From Rusavskia elegans (lineage: Eukaryota; Ascomycota; Lecanoromycetes; Teloschistales; Teloschistaceae), in contig SAUG01000024.1 of assembly GCA_011316305.1 (NCBI GenBank), positions 248,001-312,000 of the forward strand: a DNA stretch of 64,000 bases, in the 5' to 3' direction. The notes under the pieces were generated by a model, which worked only from the letters and a program-made list of their open reading frames with translations, searched no databases and was not told where the DNA came from. Shown piece after piece: positions 1-10,981 of the stretch (position 1 is its first letter; each line of letters begins with the position of its first letter). The position numbers and the translations under genes were made by a program.

Positions 1-388
1 ACACCATGGAAAAGATCTCTTTCTGTCAGGGTCTCAGGAAAATTGTTACTCTAGCCGTTCTGGGACGAGGATCTAATGGAAGATCCTCCCGTCGGCACCG
101 ATACAATTAAGAAGTTCAAGGGTACACGCCCAGCACATGGCTCGCTCGTGAGACATCATGGACAAATCAATACGATGTTGGTTTCGTGGAGCTCTAAATG
201 AGGTTGTCAGGTTCCGATGATTCCACCTATAACAATGTACGGATACATGTAATTTGATCGCAATCGGTATCGTCCATGCCCCCTCGCAACGCCGCGCTGC
301 CATGCATATATTGGCCCCAACGCCCACCTGCCAACGCCTTTGTACGTGTGGTTCACCTTCGTGGAAATTGATCCGTCCCGCCAACGCC
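1..388. other. Intergenic, no gene seen
   Basis: No reading frame here resembles a known protein and none shows a plausible exon chain. The stretch lies downstream of the minus-strand gene that ends at 389 and probably holds its 3' flank. Confidence 0.5.
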
Positions 389-1108
389 TTATCGTCGACT
401 GACTTTCCTCAGTGGCCGGTTCCCACCCCCGAATGCCTCGGGATCGACTGTCCTGTAGCCGCTGACCCGCCGACTCCCTGAACTCCTTCTGACGGGGCTA
501 TGTTCTTCAATGACCTCGACGATATCGTCCTCCCTCTCGACCGGCGGAGGGGGCGGTCTGCTCCGCTCCTCCATGATCACCGTCTCCCTCCGTGTCTCCC
601 GCCGTGGTGGGCTCCTGTGTCTTGATACCTCAATCACCTCACTTCTTGAACGGCTTCGGGAAGGGGCATGACGCGAGGGAGACCTACGCGAAGAGCGAGG
701 GGAGCGAGACCGCCGCCGTACGACTGTTTCCTCTTCATAAGTGCTGACGGCCCGCGTCGCGTTGAAGTTGACGCATGTGTAGATAAGCCAGAGTATCAGG
801 AGGAAGCCAGCCACGGAGCCGAGCACAATGCCCACCACGGTTCCCGCCGAGGGTCCTTTGTTGAGGCCTGCATAGGTCGCGGGGATGAGTCTGGGCGGCG
901 CTTGCTGACGTCGTAGCAGGGAATGGAGAGGTCGGGTGATGGGTTGGGTTGTATAGCTCCTGACTTGGGCTTTAAGTTGTCGCACTGCATGTGAAAGGCT
1001 ACGGCGTGGACTGAGCGGTGAGGTCGAGGATAGGAAGGAGCGTGGGTCGAATGAATGAGATTGAGTGGTTTCCAGGAGTAGACGATGCAAAGGCGCCATT
1101 GCAGGCAA
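389..1108 (-). CDS. SR-rich single-pass membrane protein, hypothetical
   Basis: Open frame of 239 codons. I know no function for it. A Gly/Val/Leu-rich hydrophobic segment near residues 88-110 (containing VVGIVLGSVAGF) is followed by a long basic tail of Arg/Ser repeats, then acidic and proline-rich stretches. Many filamentous ascomycetes have a small protein of this layout: a short outside part beginning LLRRQQ.PP, one membrane helix, and a charged SR-rich cytoplasmic tail. In those relatives the start lies close to the LLRRQ motif (about residue 65 here), so the first 60 or so residues may be 5' leader, or an intron may be missing. The nearest neighbour is the C6 transcription factor on the same strand, about 690 bp upstream. 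Confidence 0.55.
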   Translation of the reverse strand: MPAMAPLHRLLLETTQSHSFDPRSFLSSTSPLSPRRSLSHAVRQLKAQVRSYTTQPITRPLHSLLRRQQAPPRLIPATYAGLNKGPSAGTVVGIVLGSVAGFLLILWLIYTCVNFNATRAVSTYEEETVVRRRSRSPRSSRRSPSRHAPSRSRSRSEVIEVSRHRSPPRRETRRETVIMEERSRPPPPPVEREDDIVEVIEEHSPVRRSSGSRRVSGYRTVDPEAFGGGNRPLRKVSRR

Positions 1109-1800
1109 TGTGCCGCGATGACTTGTTGTTGTTCGAGTAGGCCAACAATTACGCTGTCAGCAGCGGTGGATGATCCAGACGGTCTCTGTGCACTCGACCG
1201 AGCCAGTCCAGCGGCAATACCAAAGTAATATTATTATTGGCGTCGATGGAGCGGATGAGGCAATTAAACGCAGGAAGAGAATGGCGAGAGAACGATGCGA
1301 CCGATCAAACGAGAGACATGAAGTGAAGGTAACTGTAGAGTAGATCGGATAGAAGTAGAGTCTGGGATCTGAAGGGTTTGGGCAGCAACATGCGGACAGG
1401 TAACAACCTGTTGTCGCTGCCGTTGCCTTTGGGTGGCTGGGTGCTCCGTGGTGGTTGGGAGATCCCGCGAGGAAAAAACACCCGCCCGCACACATGACGT
1501 ACCCAATACTGTACTCCGTACGGATGAATACGATACTGACGTCTACAACTTCTATTGTTAGAACTGGATGAAAGACGTGATACAGGGAATGAAAGTGGTT
1601 GCCCTCGATGATTGCGCCGGCAGCGTGAACTGGCATCCGAACCATGGCTTATTAAAACTTGCGAGAGTCGAGGGACTCGGCCAATACTAAGGTATGCATT
1701 ATATCAACAACGCAGCATAGTGCCAACGAGCTCACTTCTCGTCGTTATAGTTCCATCAATGCAAAGCCCGTGTCCCATTCTAACCGTCCATCATCCAGAC
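1109..1800. other. Intergenic, probable promoter of the 389-1108 gene
   Basis: Lies between two minus-strand genes. It would hold the 3' flank of the transcription factor and the promoter and leader of the membrane-protein gene. Several short frames exist on both strands, but none looks like a protein family. No repeats seen. Confidence 0.45.
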
Positions 1801-4800
1801 CTAGTTGCTCCCGTTGCCTCCGAAAAAGAATCCATCAAACAAATCCAGTTGTAACCCGTCCGACCAGTCATGCTCGATCCCGAACCCAAGGTTCGTTCCA
1901 AATTCCGTGTCATATGCCATTGGATCAATGTTTGCCAAGAGCAAATCTGACCCCGTATCCCCTAGATCGTCGTACGTTGAGTGAGATTCGTCGTCGAAGC
2001 CCAAGGAAAGGGGCTCCGGTGCTGCATTCGATTGCATTGCGCCGGAGCCTTCGGTCGCCTGCTCGGATACATCATCGTACCAAGGGGAAATATAGGCTGG
2101 CGTCTGCCGTGTCGCAGCCGTCTCATCGTTTGCTTGCCGCTCCCTGAACCTTCCATCTAGCCCTGGTGCATCTTGGCCGTCGATGTCGACATAATCTCCA
2201 AGGCCAGTATTGCTTTGAAGCCCAGGTCGAAGGAATCGGTGCTGCTCACGCTGGACCAATGCGCCGTTCGCTGCTCGACCATCTTGATACATCCCTTGTC
2301 TCTGTAGACTTGTTGGCGCTGTCGCTGGCGAACCAAAGCCGGTAGTGGAGAGACACATCTTCACCGTTGCTTTGCTCATGCGTTCAAATGCGTCCCGACA
2401 TGCTTCCGCAGGTGGACACTTTTCGCTCAGGTCCCCGAGTACCGATATAGCTGCAAGGACCGTGAAATCGACATCGTCAAGCGTCTGTGTTGTCTCAGTA
2501 GCTTTTCGTGACGCTTCTTACATACTGCTATATCTCACCATGCGACTGCGTACAGTGGTCGAGTGCCACAGGACGTAAAGAAAAGCAATGCCTTGGCTCG
2601 TCAGCATTCAACTGGGTAATCACCGGTTGCCCACATACCTGCCATGAAGAGATGGACCGTCGCCAGATATGTGTAATTCACGAGATGAATCCGGTGAAGC
2701 TGTCGATATAATACCAGCACTCTTTGTCCAGCTTCCGCAACCTTAAGATGAACGTCTTGGTCATCCATGTCATCGTCTATATCCATGGACAGGGAGCCGA
2801 GGACGTCGCCCGAACCCATGCTAGGCCCTTCCTTTCCGGGCTCAACACCGAGACTCTGGCGATAGAGCATGATGATCATTTGCCAGTAGTTCAACTCAAG
2901 AAAGCGCACATCGAAATGCACAGTCGTGTCTTCCTGTAACGGGGCACTGTTTTTCCACTCCCAAAGTCGGCGGTCGATGTCCTGACGCCATCCTTTGAAC
3001 GACTCGAAAGGTTGTAGGAAAGAGGATGACAGCCTGGTGTGCATGTATTGATTTCCAGTTTCACTGGAATTCACACGCGTTTGCTTCGCTTGCCGGTATT
3101 GTAAGACCTGGAGAATCTCAGACTGAAGGAGGCGCAAGCGAAAATAGTGATGGGAAACCCGTTTGTAACTTGGGCCCGAAAAGCTGGAACAGGGTATCGC
3201 GAAGCCGGATCGTGTAATCTGCTCGTCGTTCAAGAGGGCTGGGAAGTCCGTCGTGATGACCTGATCGGTAATGCCAAACGGACGCCCAACGCACGTACTT
3301 ACAAGTCGGTCAAACGAATAGACACACCACCACAGTCGGCGACGTGAATCCCGCATCCACTCCCTGCGACCTCTCTCTTCGGCATCAGCTTTTCGGGTGT
3401 CAGGAGCACCGGACTCGTTTAGTTCAGAATTGGGCCGACCTTGAGCTTGATGCTGCCGCATGAAAGCACCACCTTCGTCAAGATCTTTGCCATCTTCATG
3501 ATGCAGTCCCAGATCCACGCCTAGCCTTGTGGCAACGCCAACAATGTACCACAATCCAGGTGCGACTGGCCGAAGCAACGCAAACCCAGCCAGAAGCAAT
3601 ACAGCCTGTAGCTCTTCCAGCCCGCAGTCAAAACCGTCAGGACAATCCATAGCTGACGTGGAATGGGGAAACGATTCGAGGTGCATCATAGCGGCCGCAT
3701 GGTATTGTTCAGCTTGATGTTGCTGGGTTGGTGTACCGAGAGTTCCAGCATCCGGAGAGTCCGACTCCCAAGATGTGGATTGCGTTGAGCCGGACTCTGA
3801 ACAACGGCCCAAATGTGAGTCTTCGAGGAAGATGCCGGCTCCTATAGCAAAAACAATGTTGAGCATGTAAAGCTCGCGTGCTGATCTATGAGAAGCTGTG
3901 GATGCGTATGCCCGGTTGAACAAGCTCATGAACTCTCCCTTGTGCAGAATAGGCAGCTGTGGATTGGAGAAAGAGAAGTAAATCGTCACCAGCTTGAGAC
4001 CCAACGCTCGGTCTGGGAATGGGGCTGGCTGGACCGACGGTGTTGAATGCAAACCGAAAAATGAGTCACGCATTGAAGTTCCACTTCCAGTTGCTGCAGG
4101 CTTGGTCGCTTTCGAGAATCCTTTCTCCGACGATGCGTTCGTGACCGAGTTTTTCACAGCGGAGAACACAATCCTTTCCATAAATCAGTAGGGAATGGAA
4201 GGTGGTGCTGAGTAGGGTACCTTGCGAAAGAGATACCCGACGTAGTACCTAGATATCGATGGTCAGTTGAACCTCGGACTGACGCCATGCTGATGTTCGA
4301 AACCAGATCATTCAGCTTGTCTTCGTCGTCTTTTCGACTCGAAGCCTCGGGCGGTGAAGCGAGGTCCTCGAAGCCGACAGCATTGTTCTGAGGGGCCCTT
4401 GTCGTATGGGTAACTGGGTGGCTGGAAGAAGTCGGGCCTTGAGGCTTGCCCGGTGATGGTTTGGCGCCCAGGTCGAAGTCTCGACTTGGAGCAAAGGGAA
4501 TGCCATTGTCTGTGAGCAGTGTCTCTAGATAGTTCAGGCGACTCTCCAGATAGTAGACGTATGTTCTCGGGATCTCGCGCTTCGTGATTGGGTCGAAACC
4601 AACACATCTGGTACCTGCTTTTGCGCATAGGGAGCAAGCCGGGAGGTTCTGATCGCATCGGTTCTTCCGCAGTCTACATCGATGGCATGCCGAGACATTA
4701 CGAAAGGTTGTTGAGCTGGCGTTATTGGCGATAAGGTCGGATGAGGGCGAGGGAATGTCCGGTCCGGAAGGAGTGGAAGGTACAATCGGCCCAGGGGTGG

Positions 4801-4849
4801 ATGAATCATCCGTCCTGGCGCGTTTATTGCCTGAGCTTGAAGTCCTCAT
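1801..4849 (-). CDS. Zn(II)2Cys6 fungal transcription factor
   Basis: Four exons: 4849-4221, 4173-2639, 2591-2539, 2484-1801, giving about 966 residues. The N-terminus holds a Zn2Cys6 binuclear cluster with cysteines at 55, 58, 65, 72, 75 and 82 (CX2CX6CX6CX2CX6C). A linker and short coiled dimerisation segment follow (YVYYLESRLNYLETLL). The central region is a fungal-specific regulatory domain (Fungal_trans), recognised by the RRRLWWCVYSFDRL motif and the GRPFGI motif after it. Splicing is supported by frame continuity: ISFAR joins IVFSAVK, and MAG joins IAFLYVLWH. The C-terminal tail is low-complexity and acidic. It acts in the nucleus as a sequence-specific regulator, but targets cannot be read from the sequence. 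An MFS transporter lies 900 bp upstream in the same orientation and is a possible target; this is inference only. Confidence 0.85.
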
Positions 4850-5748
4850 CAGGTTTCATGGGAGAAGAAAGGGAAGGCTAGAAGCTGGTATCAGCGCAGG
4901 CGATGCAAAGAAAGGCGGCATGTCAACCTACCTCACCGATAGCCATTATGATTGCTAGGTAGCTTGTTCGGTTGTCGAGGCTATAGCTGCCTCCTGACTA
5001 AAACGCCATGCTATGCAACTATTCGATGAAACATGATGCTGATTGACCGAAAAGACTACAATTAATGCAGCCAACCATGGCGGGGAGTCGGCACACCTTG
5101 GTGCTAAACCCTACAATACCTTATCGCGGGATCGAGATAGGAAATAACAATCGATTAAATCCGAACGACAGATCATGGAAAGGGATTGATACGATGTAGG
5201 ACCCAGGTGCATAGGTGTCCATTCATGAAAACTTGCCAGGGGCGATGAAGATGGCAAGGTTCCGTAATAGAAGATTAAATGAAATAACGTCTACATTAGA
5301 TTGACTGATACCCCCGCACGTAGGATGCCTTGGAAGAAGGGAGCATCTGGAGTTGACCGGATGGTTCCAACATCCAATCGAGCTATTCAGCTGCTCTCCC
5401 TGATCGTTCAAGGTATGGCAGTGCGACAAGTCCAGTAGGGTCTCAGCTTCGATAGGGTACTCTGGTGTTGATCGAAAGCTGCTTTCAGCAACGAAGCCCC
5501 CATGATGGCATCCTCCCATCTCCAACGATCATTGTACAGCGAGCGAACTAACTTTTGGCCCCAAATTGCCTCCCACGCTCGTTGAAATGGTAGAATCAGC
5601 CGGCTCCATTTAGGTGCGAACCGGTGTCGCACAGTGGCCACAAAACCTGAACCACCGGCCAAGGTCAAAAAGACGTCTATAACACTATTAACACAGGTCG
5701 TAAAGGCCGTCATCATAAATTTCTCCCGGGGGTGTCTGCCAGAGACGC
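4850..5748. other. Intergenic, promoter of the C6 factor
   Basis: Nine hundred bases between the MFS stop and the C6-factor start, both on the minus strand. Short open frames here (for example within 5223-5752) have no protein-like signature and partly overlap the MFS 3' end. No repeat seen. Confidence 0.45.
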
Positions 5749-7895
5749 TCAAGCTGGCAATGGATTCTCCGTGTGCAAGGGTATCAAGATCTTGGAAACG
5801 TCTTCCGGACTCCTTTCTTCCGGCCGTGTGGCCGCCACGATAGCCGCGTCGATGGTTAAAGGATCGATCATCGTGTGGTCGCCGGTAGCTTCTTCCTCAT
5901 CGTCCATCATGGTGGGGCCACTGCTGTTGTTTTTCGTTTCCTTCATCAATAAGCTCTCCATAGCGCCCATGATACAGACGAGGCCTGTGACCCACCATCC
6001 CAAGCCGGACACGCCGATGCTGAGACCTTTGCTGTAGATAAATCCAGTGATTGTAGGCCCAAATGCTCGGCAAAGACTGGCGGTCGATCCTGCAACGCCA
6101 TTGATTGCACCAAGCACGAGCATCGAAGGTGCCGAGTTTGCAAGCATGATGTTATTGGGCGGAAACGTTAGAGCCTGCGCAGTTGTTCGCCAGAGCAGGC
6201 AGAAGCAGATTCCAAGGACGCGGTATTGCGGCGGTAGGAGCACTGTGTACGGAACCAGGAAGTAGAGCGCAGGCCACAACATCACTGCCATCCTGAAAAC
6301 CTTCAAGCAGCCGAAGCGTTTTGCAAGAAGCGGGAATAGGACCGCTTGCGCAAACATGGCGTAAAAGCCTTGACCAACCATTAGCACACCCTCATCTCTG
6401 GAACTCATGCCGAATCCACCAATGAATCGAAATGGCAGCTCTGGCGGCGCCGTCGAAATCTTACTGCTGAGGAAGATTGGCATCAATTGATCGAATGACA
6501 TCGTATGGCTATAAGCCGTTAGGAATGGGGATCTTGATATCTGTCCGGCCAAATTACTTACTAAGCGAGGATCCCGTAGCCGATGATGTGGATGACGACA
6601 GGCCTCGTGAAGGCGGTTTGAATGCTAGGGGCCACATCTTTCCTCTGTGATCGTACAACAAGCGCGGAACGAGTGTACGGAGGTGCTGCTGGTGAGAGGG
6701 AGCGTGACGATGGGTATCGTGGAGATCCTTCAGTGGTCCGATATCCGGGAGGAGCCTCGTCTTCAATAAGTGGACGGGATTCCTCGAAGTTGGCATCCTG
6801 GAGCTTGTCGAAAGATTGAAGACTTCCCTCCTTGGCGAAAAGCCTCAATATCTTCCGGCCAACCTCAAGTCCAATATCGCGCCTGTGTCTTTTCTCTTGA
6901 TGTGTTTCTTCGAGGAAAAGAATGCCGATCAGGATGCCAACTACAAGAATCATTGCACAAACGATATTAGGGAGTAAGAACGGATATGCATCGAATAACG
7001 TCCGCTGAGAGAATACTCCTGGATAGTTCTTGCAGGGTTCGGCAAGAGCCCCTCCGATCAGAGGACCAAGGATGGATCTATGTACGATCAGTCACTAGCC
7101 AACCTCCCCAGTCGAGCAACGTACCCTAATGACCATACAAAAGGCATGATTGCATACGCCGAGGCTGCGCTGAATTAGTGCGCCAAATACATGGGTAGAG
7201 AGCGATGCCGCCTACGTTGATGTTCCTTCTCAGTAACAATCTCGGCAACTGTGGTTTGCAAGACTCCAATGTTTCTGCAGGCCATTGTCAGCCCACAGCT
7301 CCCGCATAGACATTGACTGTCTACATCTGGAGTTCATACCCGTTCAACGCTCCTCCGAGAACTCTCGCTAACAATGCAACGGGAAGGCTTGATGCGAAGC
7401 CAAAGACAAGCATGCTGAGTAAGGTCCCGATCAGGCCAATCATCAACACAGGTTTCCGTCCAATCTTGTCACTCAATCTGCCCCAAAATACGCCGGTAGA
7501 GAATTCGGCGAAAGCAAACGCCGAGGTGACAAGGCCTGCGTACAGCCCAATCTGGTCTTCTTCGCCGGTGATGTGGAATGAAGTTATCATGAAGTAGATG
7601 TATGGGAAAATGGACATGAAGGCGATGGGCTCGCAAATCCGACACAGCGCTGTCATGGTTCGAGTATCAGCTGGTGGTTTCAGGTACCACGCGAATTTGG
7701 AACAACGTTCAGATACGTCCTCTCTTCTTCACAACTTCCGAACAGCTACTCTTTGCTGTGGAGAATGCCCTCGACTTCACGAAGTCGTTGCAAAAAGACG
7801 GACTTACCAAGAATAAAAAGCTGTTGGTATGGAAAAGGCGCCTGGCTCATGGTGCCAGATCGTGGCGGCCGCCGGAGGGCCATGTTAGACAGCAT
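5749..7895 (-). CDS. MFS transporter, ZIFL/YCR023C-like, with possible frame lesion
   Basis: Six exons: 7895-7808, 7649-7340, 7274-7216, exon 4 ending at 7125, 7077-6562, 6508-5749. About 590 residues and 12 membrane spans are expected. Family marks are the first helix (ALCRICEPIAFMSIFPYIY), the loop motif GRLSDKIGRKP between helices 2 and 3, and the TEKEHQ loop. The family exports small molecules or ions; the substrate is unknown. The start could also be the Met at 7883 or 7853. Exon 4 is odd: with acceptor 7165 it encodes the conserved SAYAIMPF and then loses frame, because the following VWSLG lies one base off in an A5 run (7139-7143, plus strand). An acceptor five bases upstream (exon start 7170) restores an open frame but replaces that conserved stretch. 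The gene may be a recent pseudogene, a sequencing error, or spliced at the alternative site. Confidence 0.75.
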
Positions 7896-10800
7896 TGGAG
7901 AATCTTTCTCTGATGATTCTGTCGAGGACGGAAGCGCGACCCTATGCCTGCGACATCTGCCCTTATACGGCGAGAAGTCGGAGGGGTGGGCGGTGAGCAG
8001 CGAGGGGGAAGGTCCCAATATAAAATGTTAGATATGCACCGGCAACGGATGACCATGCACGTAATGATGTGGTACAATGTTCCGCCGATCGTGGAAGACG
8101 GGTAGTAGCGTGGATAGGGAGTGAGGAGCGGCAGAGTTGGGTGGACAGAATTTATATCAATATCATCAAGCTTTGTGGAAAGGAAATTTGAGGCTACTCG
8201 GAGTGAAGAAAGACTAAAGGAAGAAAGGTCGGCATGATCCATGTGGTTTCAAGAAGCTTTAGCACTCTCTAGGCAATGGCACCCGGAGAATTGGACATTG
8301 GGAAATGTGCTCCTTCACCGCGTCTTTCCCGGTGGTTGAGCCTCAGCAGCGAAAACGGAACCAGCAGGGAAGCGAGGCACCTGAGGGGCTGGTGGGAGGC
8401 GGAACCCCTGGAAAACAAACCCCATGATCAGGATCAACATGACGATCGACTCTGTGACGCCCAACGGCCCAAGCCCAACACGTGGAGAAGGGCCAGGGAT
8501 GGAATGTCAGAAAAGCTGAGCTGTGTCGAGGTGCAAAAGGGGAAAGCAGAAAAAGTTGGTGCGATCTCACTTGGCCACGGCCCTAAAGCTGACTTATCGG
8601 ACCCACTGCCGGACTAAGGCCCCTGGAGCAGTCGAGCATGGACCGGCTAACCAGGCTCCTGGGAGAGAGCTTGGCCGTCAGTTCGAGCGCCTTTCCGGGG
8701 CTTCGGGACTGTGGCTTTAGGCTCCTGTTAGCGCCGACCTTGCTGGCATGTCATTAATTTATCCTTTCGCCGCCTCGACTACTGATACTCGACAACGACA
8801 TGGACAAGGGCCAGGAACACGGTAGCAGCAGCAGCAGCAGCAATGACCTCGGCACTCGTCCTGCTGGGGGATGCAGATTGATTGCTGAGCTGTTGCGTGA
8901 CATGGCCCTCAGCCCTGTCCACTCCGTCACCACCGTGTTCAAGTTCCTACCGGCACCGTGTGCGAGCTCCATCCCTCAGCCTTTATTGGTCGCGGCGCAA
9001 ATGGCGGTGAAAAACCAGTGACGGATCCTGGGATGCTACTACTACGGTACCCACGGTCAGATGTGGCAAGTCCCCAAGTCCAAGAGTCTGGTCCGTCCTG
9101 CCGGGTAACTGCGACTGTTGTGACCACACACTATTGGCTGCCTCCATGACGACCCATCACATCAGGATTATTCCATCTGACCGCGTCCATGGTCGCCCCT
9201 TCAGGAACGTCGGCTCGAGGAAGAAGTTCCAACTTGGCAACTTCCCAATCCCAGGGGCACACCGTGACACCAGGAACGTTGCTTTCCATCCGACCCCAGC
9301 AGGGATGCACCGTACATCGGGGAAAGAGAGGCAGACGTCTCCGTACCAATGGGCTGTAAGCGCCCGATTAACATGCGAAGGCCACGCGGAGTGCAGGGAT
9401 CCGGCAACGCCACCATCCCTGTCTGCTCTACAGTAGTCGCTGACGGTGTTCCTGACTCCCGAGACTGCAGTGCCGGCATTAATCTCAGAAATTTTCCTCT
9501 TCTCGCTACGGTTAACTACTCCATACCACACATGCACGCATGACAACGGTTATCCCTTCATTCAACTCGGAACAGACGTCAGAAACTGCACGGTCACAAC
9601 GCGCTATCAGCTCCGTCGCAGCCAGCTGTATATTAAATCATCGGCTTGGTCAGCACAATGCGCCCAGCACATTCAATTTCGGAGCCTCTGCCGTCTCACA
9701 GGCGGATATGCATCTTCCATTCTTCCTACCTGCATGCTTCTCTCATTTAAGTCCACCAGGCTGCGATCAACCTGCAGCTAAGCATATATGGCGCCTGTCA
9801 AATCATAGGGTACCGCCAACCCGGTTGTGCAAGGCTGAACCACTTCCTGCGCGACCTGGCGTTTGTGGACAGACTTCGGACGCTGATTGCTGCCCATTCG
9901 GGGCGTCGAAATTGCTTCACGATACAGCAATCTTCCTTGTAGCAGGTAGCACGAGTCAACCTCGACAACTTGTTCCCCTCTCGTCCTGTGTCATATCTCT
10001 CCGGGATATAAATAAACTCTTGCAACCTGAGACCTTGCACAGGTTGCATCGTAGCAGGCTTCCAAGCGGATCGACCACTCCGAAAGGTGACTGCTCGCGA
10101 ACCTGTCAGTTCAAATACTGCACCTCTGTGCCATCATTCTTGACATCGCGCGATGGTCAGCCGTTCTAAATTGGATGAAGTGCTCCTCTAGCGTGGGATC
10201 GAGATCTCCTGCTGGCTGTACAGGGAGATGTCCTGGCTCATGCTTCATGACTAACATCGAGGGCACCGGGTGCAATGTCTTCAAGTATCCTTGCCAGTAT
10301 CACCGTTGAAAGAATTGACGCAGTACTAGTGGCCCCACCATTCTAATTAAACTGCCTGTCTGGAGTAAATGTTCTGCATGCCCCTGATAAACTCAGGCGT
10401 GGTGGCGAACCAAGCACACAAACGGCCAGTAGCTGTCCGGTTGTGGACACGGTCAATTCTATGGTGGTAGGAGCCCTGGGATATATAAATCAGTGATGAC
10501 GACGCCAGAGGACACAAGCAGCCTCTCAGTGCAGCGCCATTGTTCGGTACGATTCGGAAAGATCTTACCTGACCTTCATATGTCGAGACCGATATTCGGA
10601 GGAATCGACACGTTGCAGCACAGGCTTCAATTCATAAGTTTTGCCGTACCATAAAGGCTGCGGAAAGTATGTCATGGATCGGACCCTGATGTTGAGGCTT
10701 CGTGCATTTCAATGCCGTTCCCAAGCCGCTAGAAAATAATCCTGGTGGAGAAAATGTAGTGCACAGTTCTGGGATCAACTGCTTTTATCTCTGTTGTCGA

Positions 10801-10981
10801 CGTCCCGGCCACGCAATATTATTGCCCAACCCAACGGCAAGCATGTTAATCAAATGAAACATCCTACAGCGAGGTCCGACAACACCAAAGGCCCAAGTCA
10901 TCGAACCACTAACCATTCAGGGTATGTTATGTGGCACTAATCCCAAGACCTGGACGCCAGAAGGCACGGCTTCAAACTACG
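7896..10981. other. 3.1-kb gene-poor region
   Basis: No recognisable protein-coding gene. The longest plus-strand frame (9540-10169) has no domain, no signal peptide and no plausible splice partners. An (AGC)n run lies at 8824-8842. Plus-strand TATA-like boxes occur at 10007-10015 (TATAAATAA) and 10482-10490 (TATATAAAT), with no clear coding sequence downstream before the 3' end of the CHY/RING gene. Non-coding transcripts are possible but nothing proves them. Confidence 0.4.

Noticed and set aside
5223..5752. Minus-strand frames after the MFS stop
   Set aside because: They lack MFS-like or other features and overlap the 3' end of the real gene.
1801..7895. Secondary-metabolite cluster around the C6 factor and MFS gene
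   Set aside because: No backbone enzyme (PKS, NRPS or terpene synthase) or tailoring enzymes lie nearby; two adjacent genes are not enough.
8824..8842. (AGC)n run as a coding glutamine or serine tract
   Set aside because: The frames around it are short and unsupported; treated as a simple repeat.
9540..10169. 209-codon plus-strand open frame
   Set aside because: No domain, membrane helix or signal peptide, and irregular composition. It lies in a long non-coding stretch, so it is more likely a chance frame.
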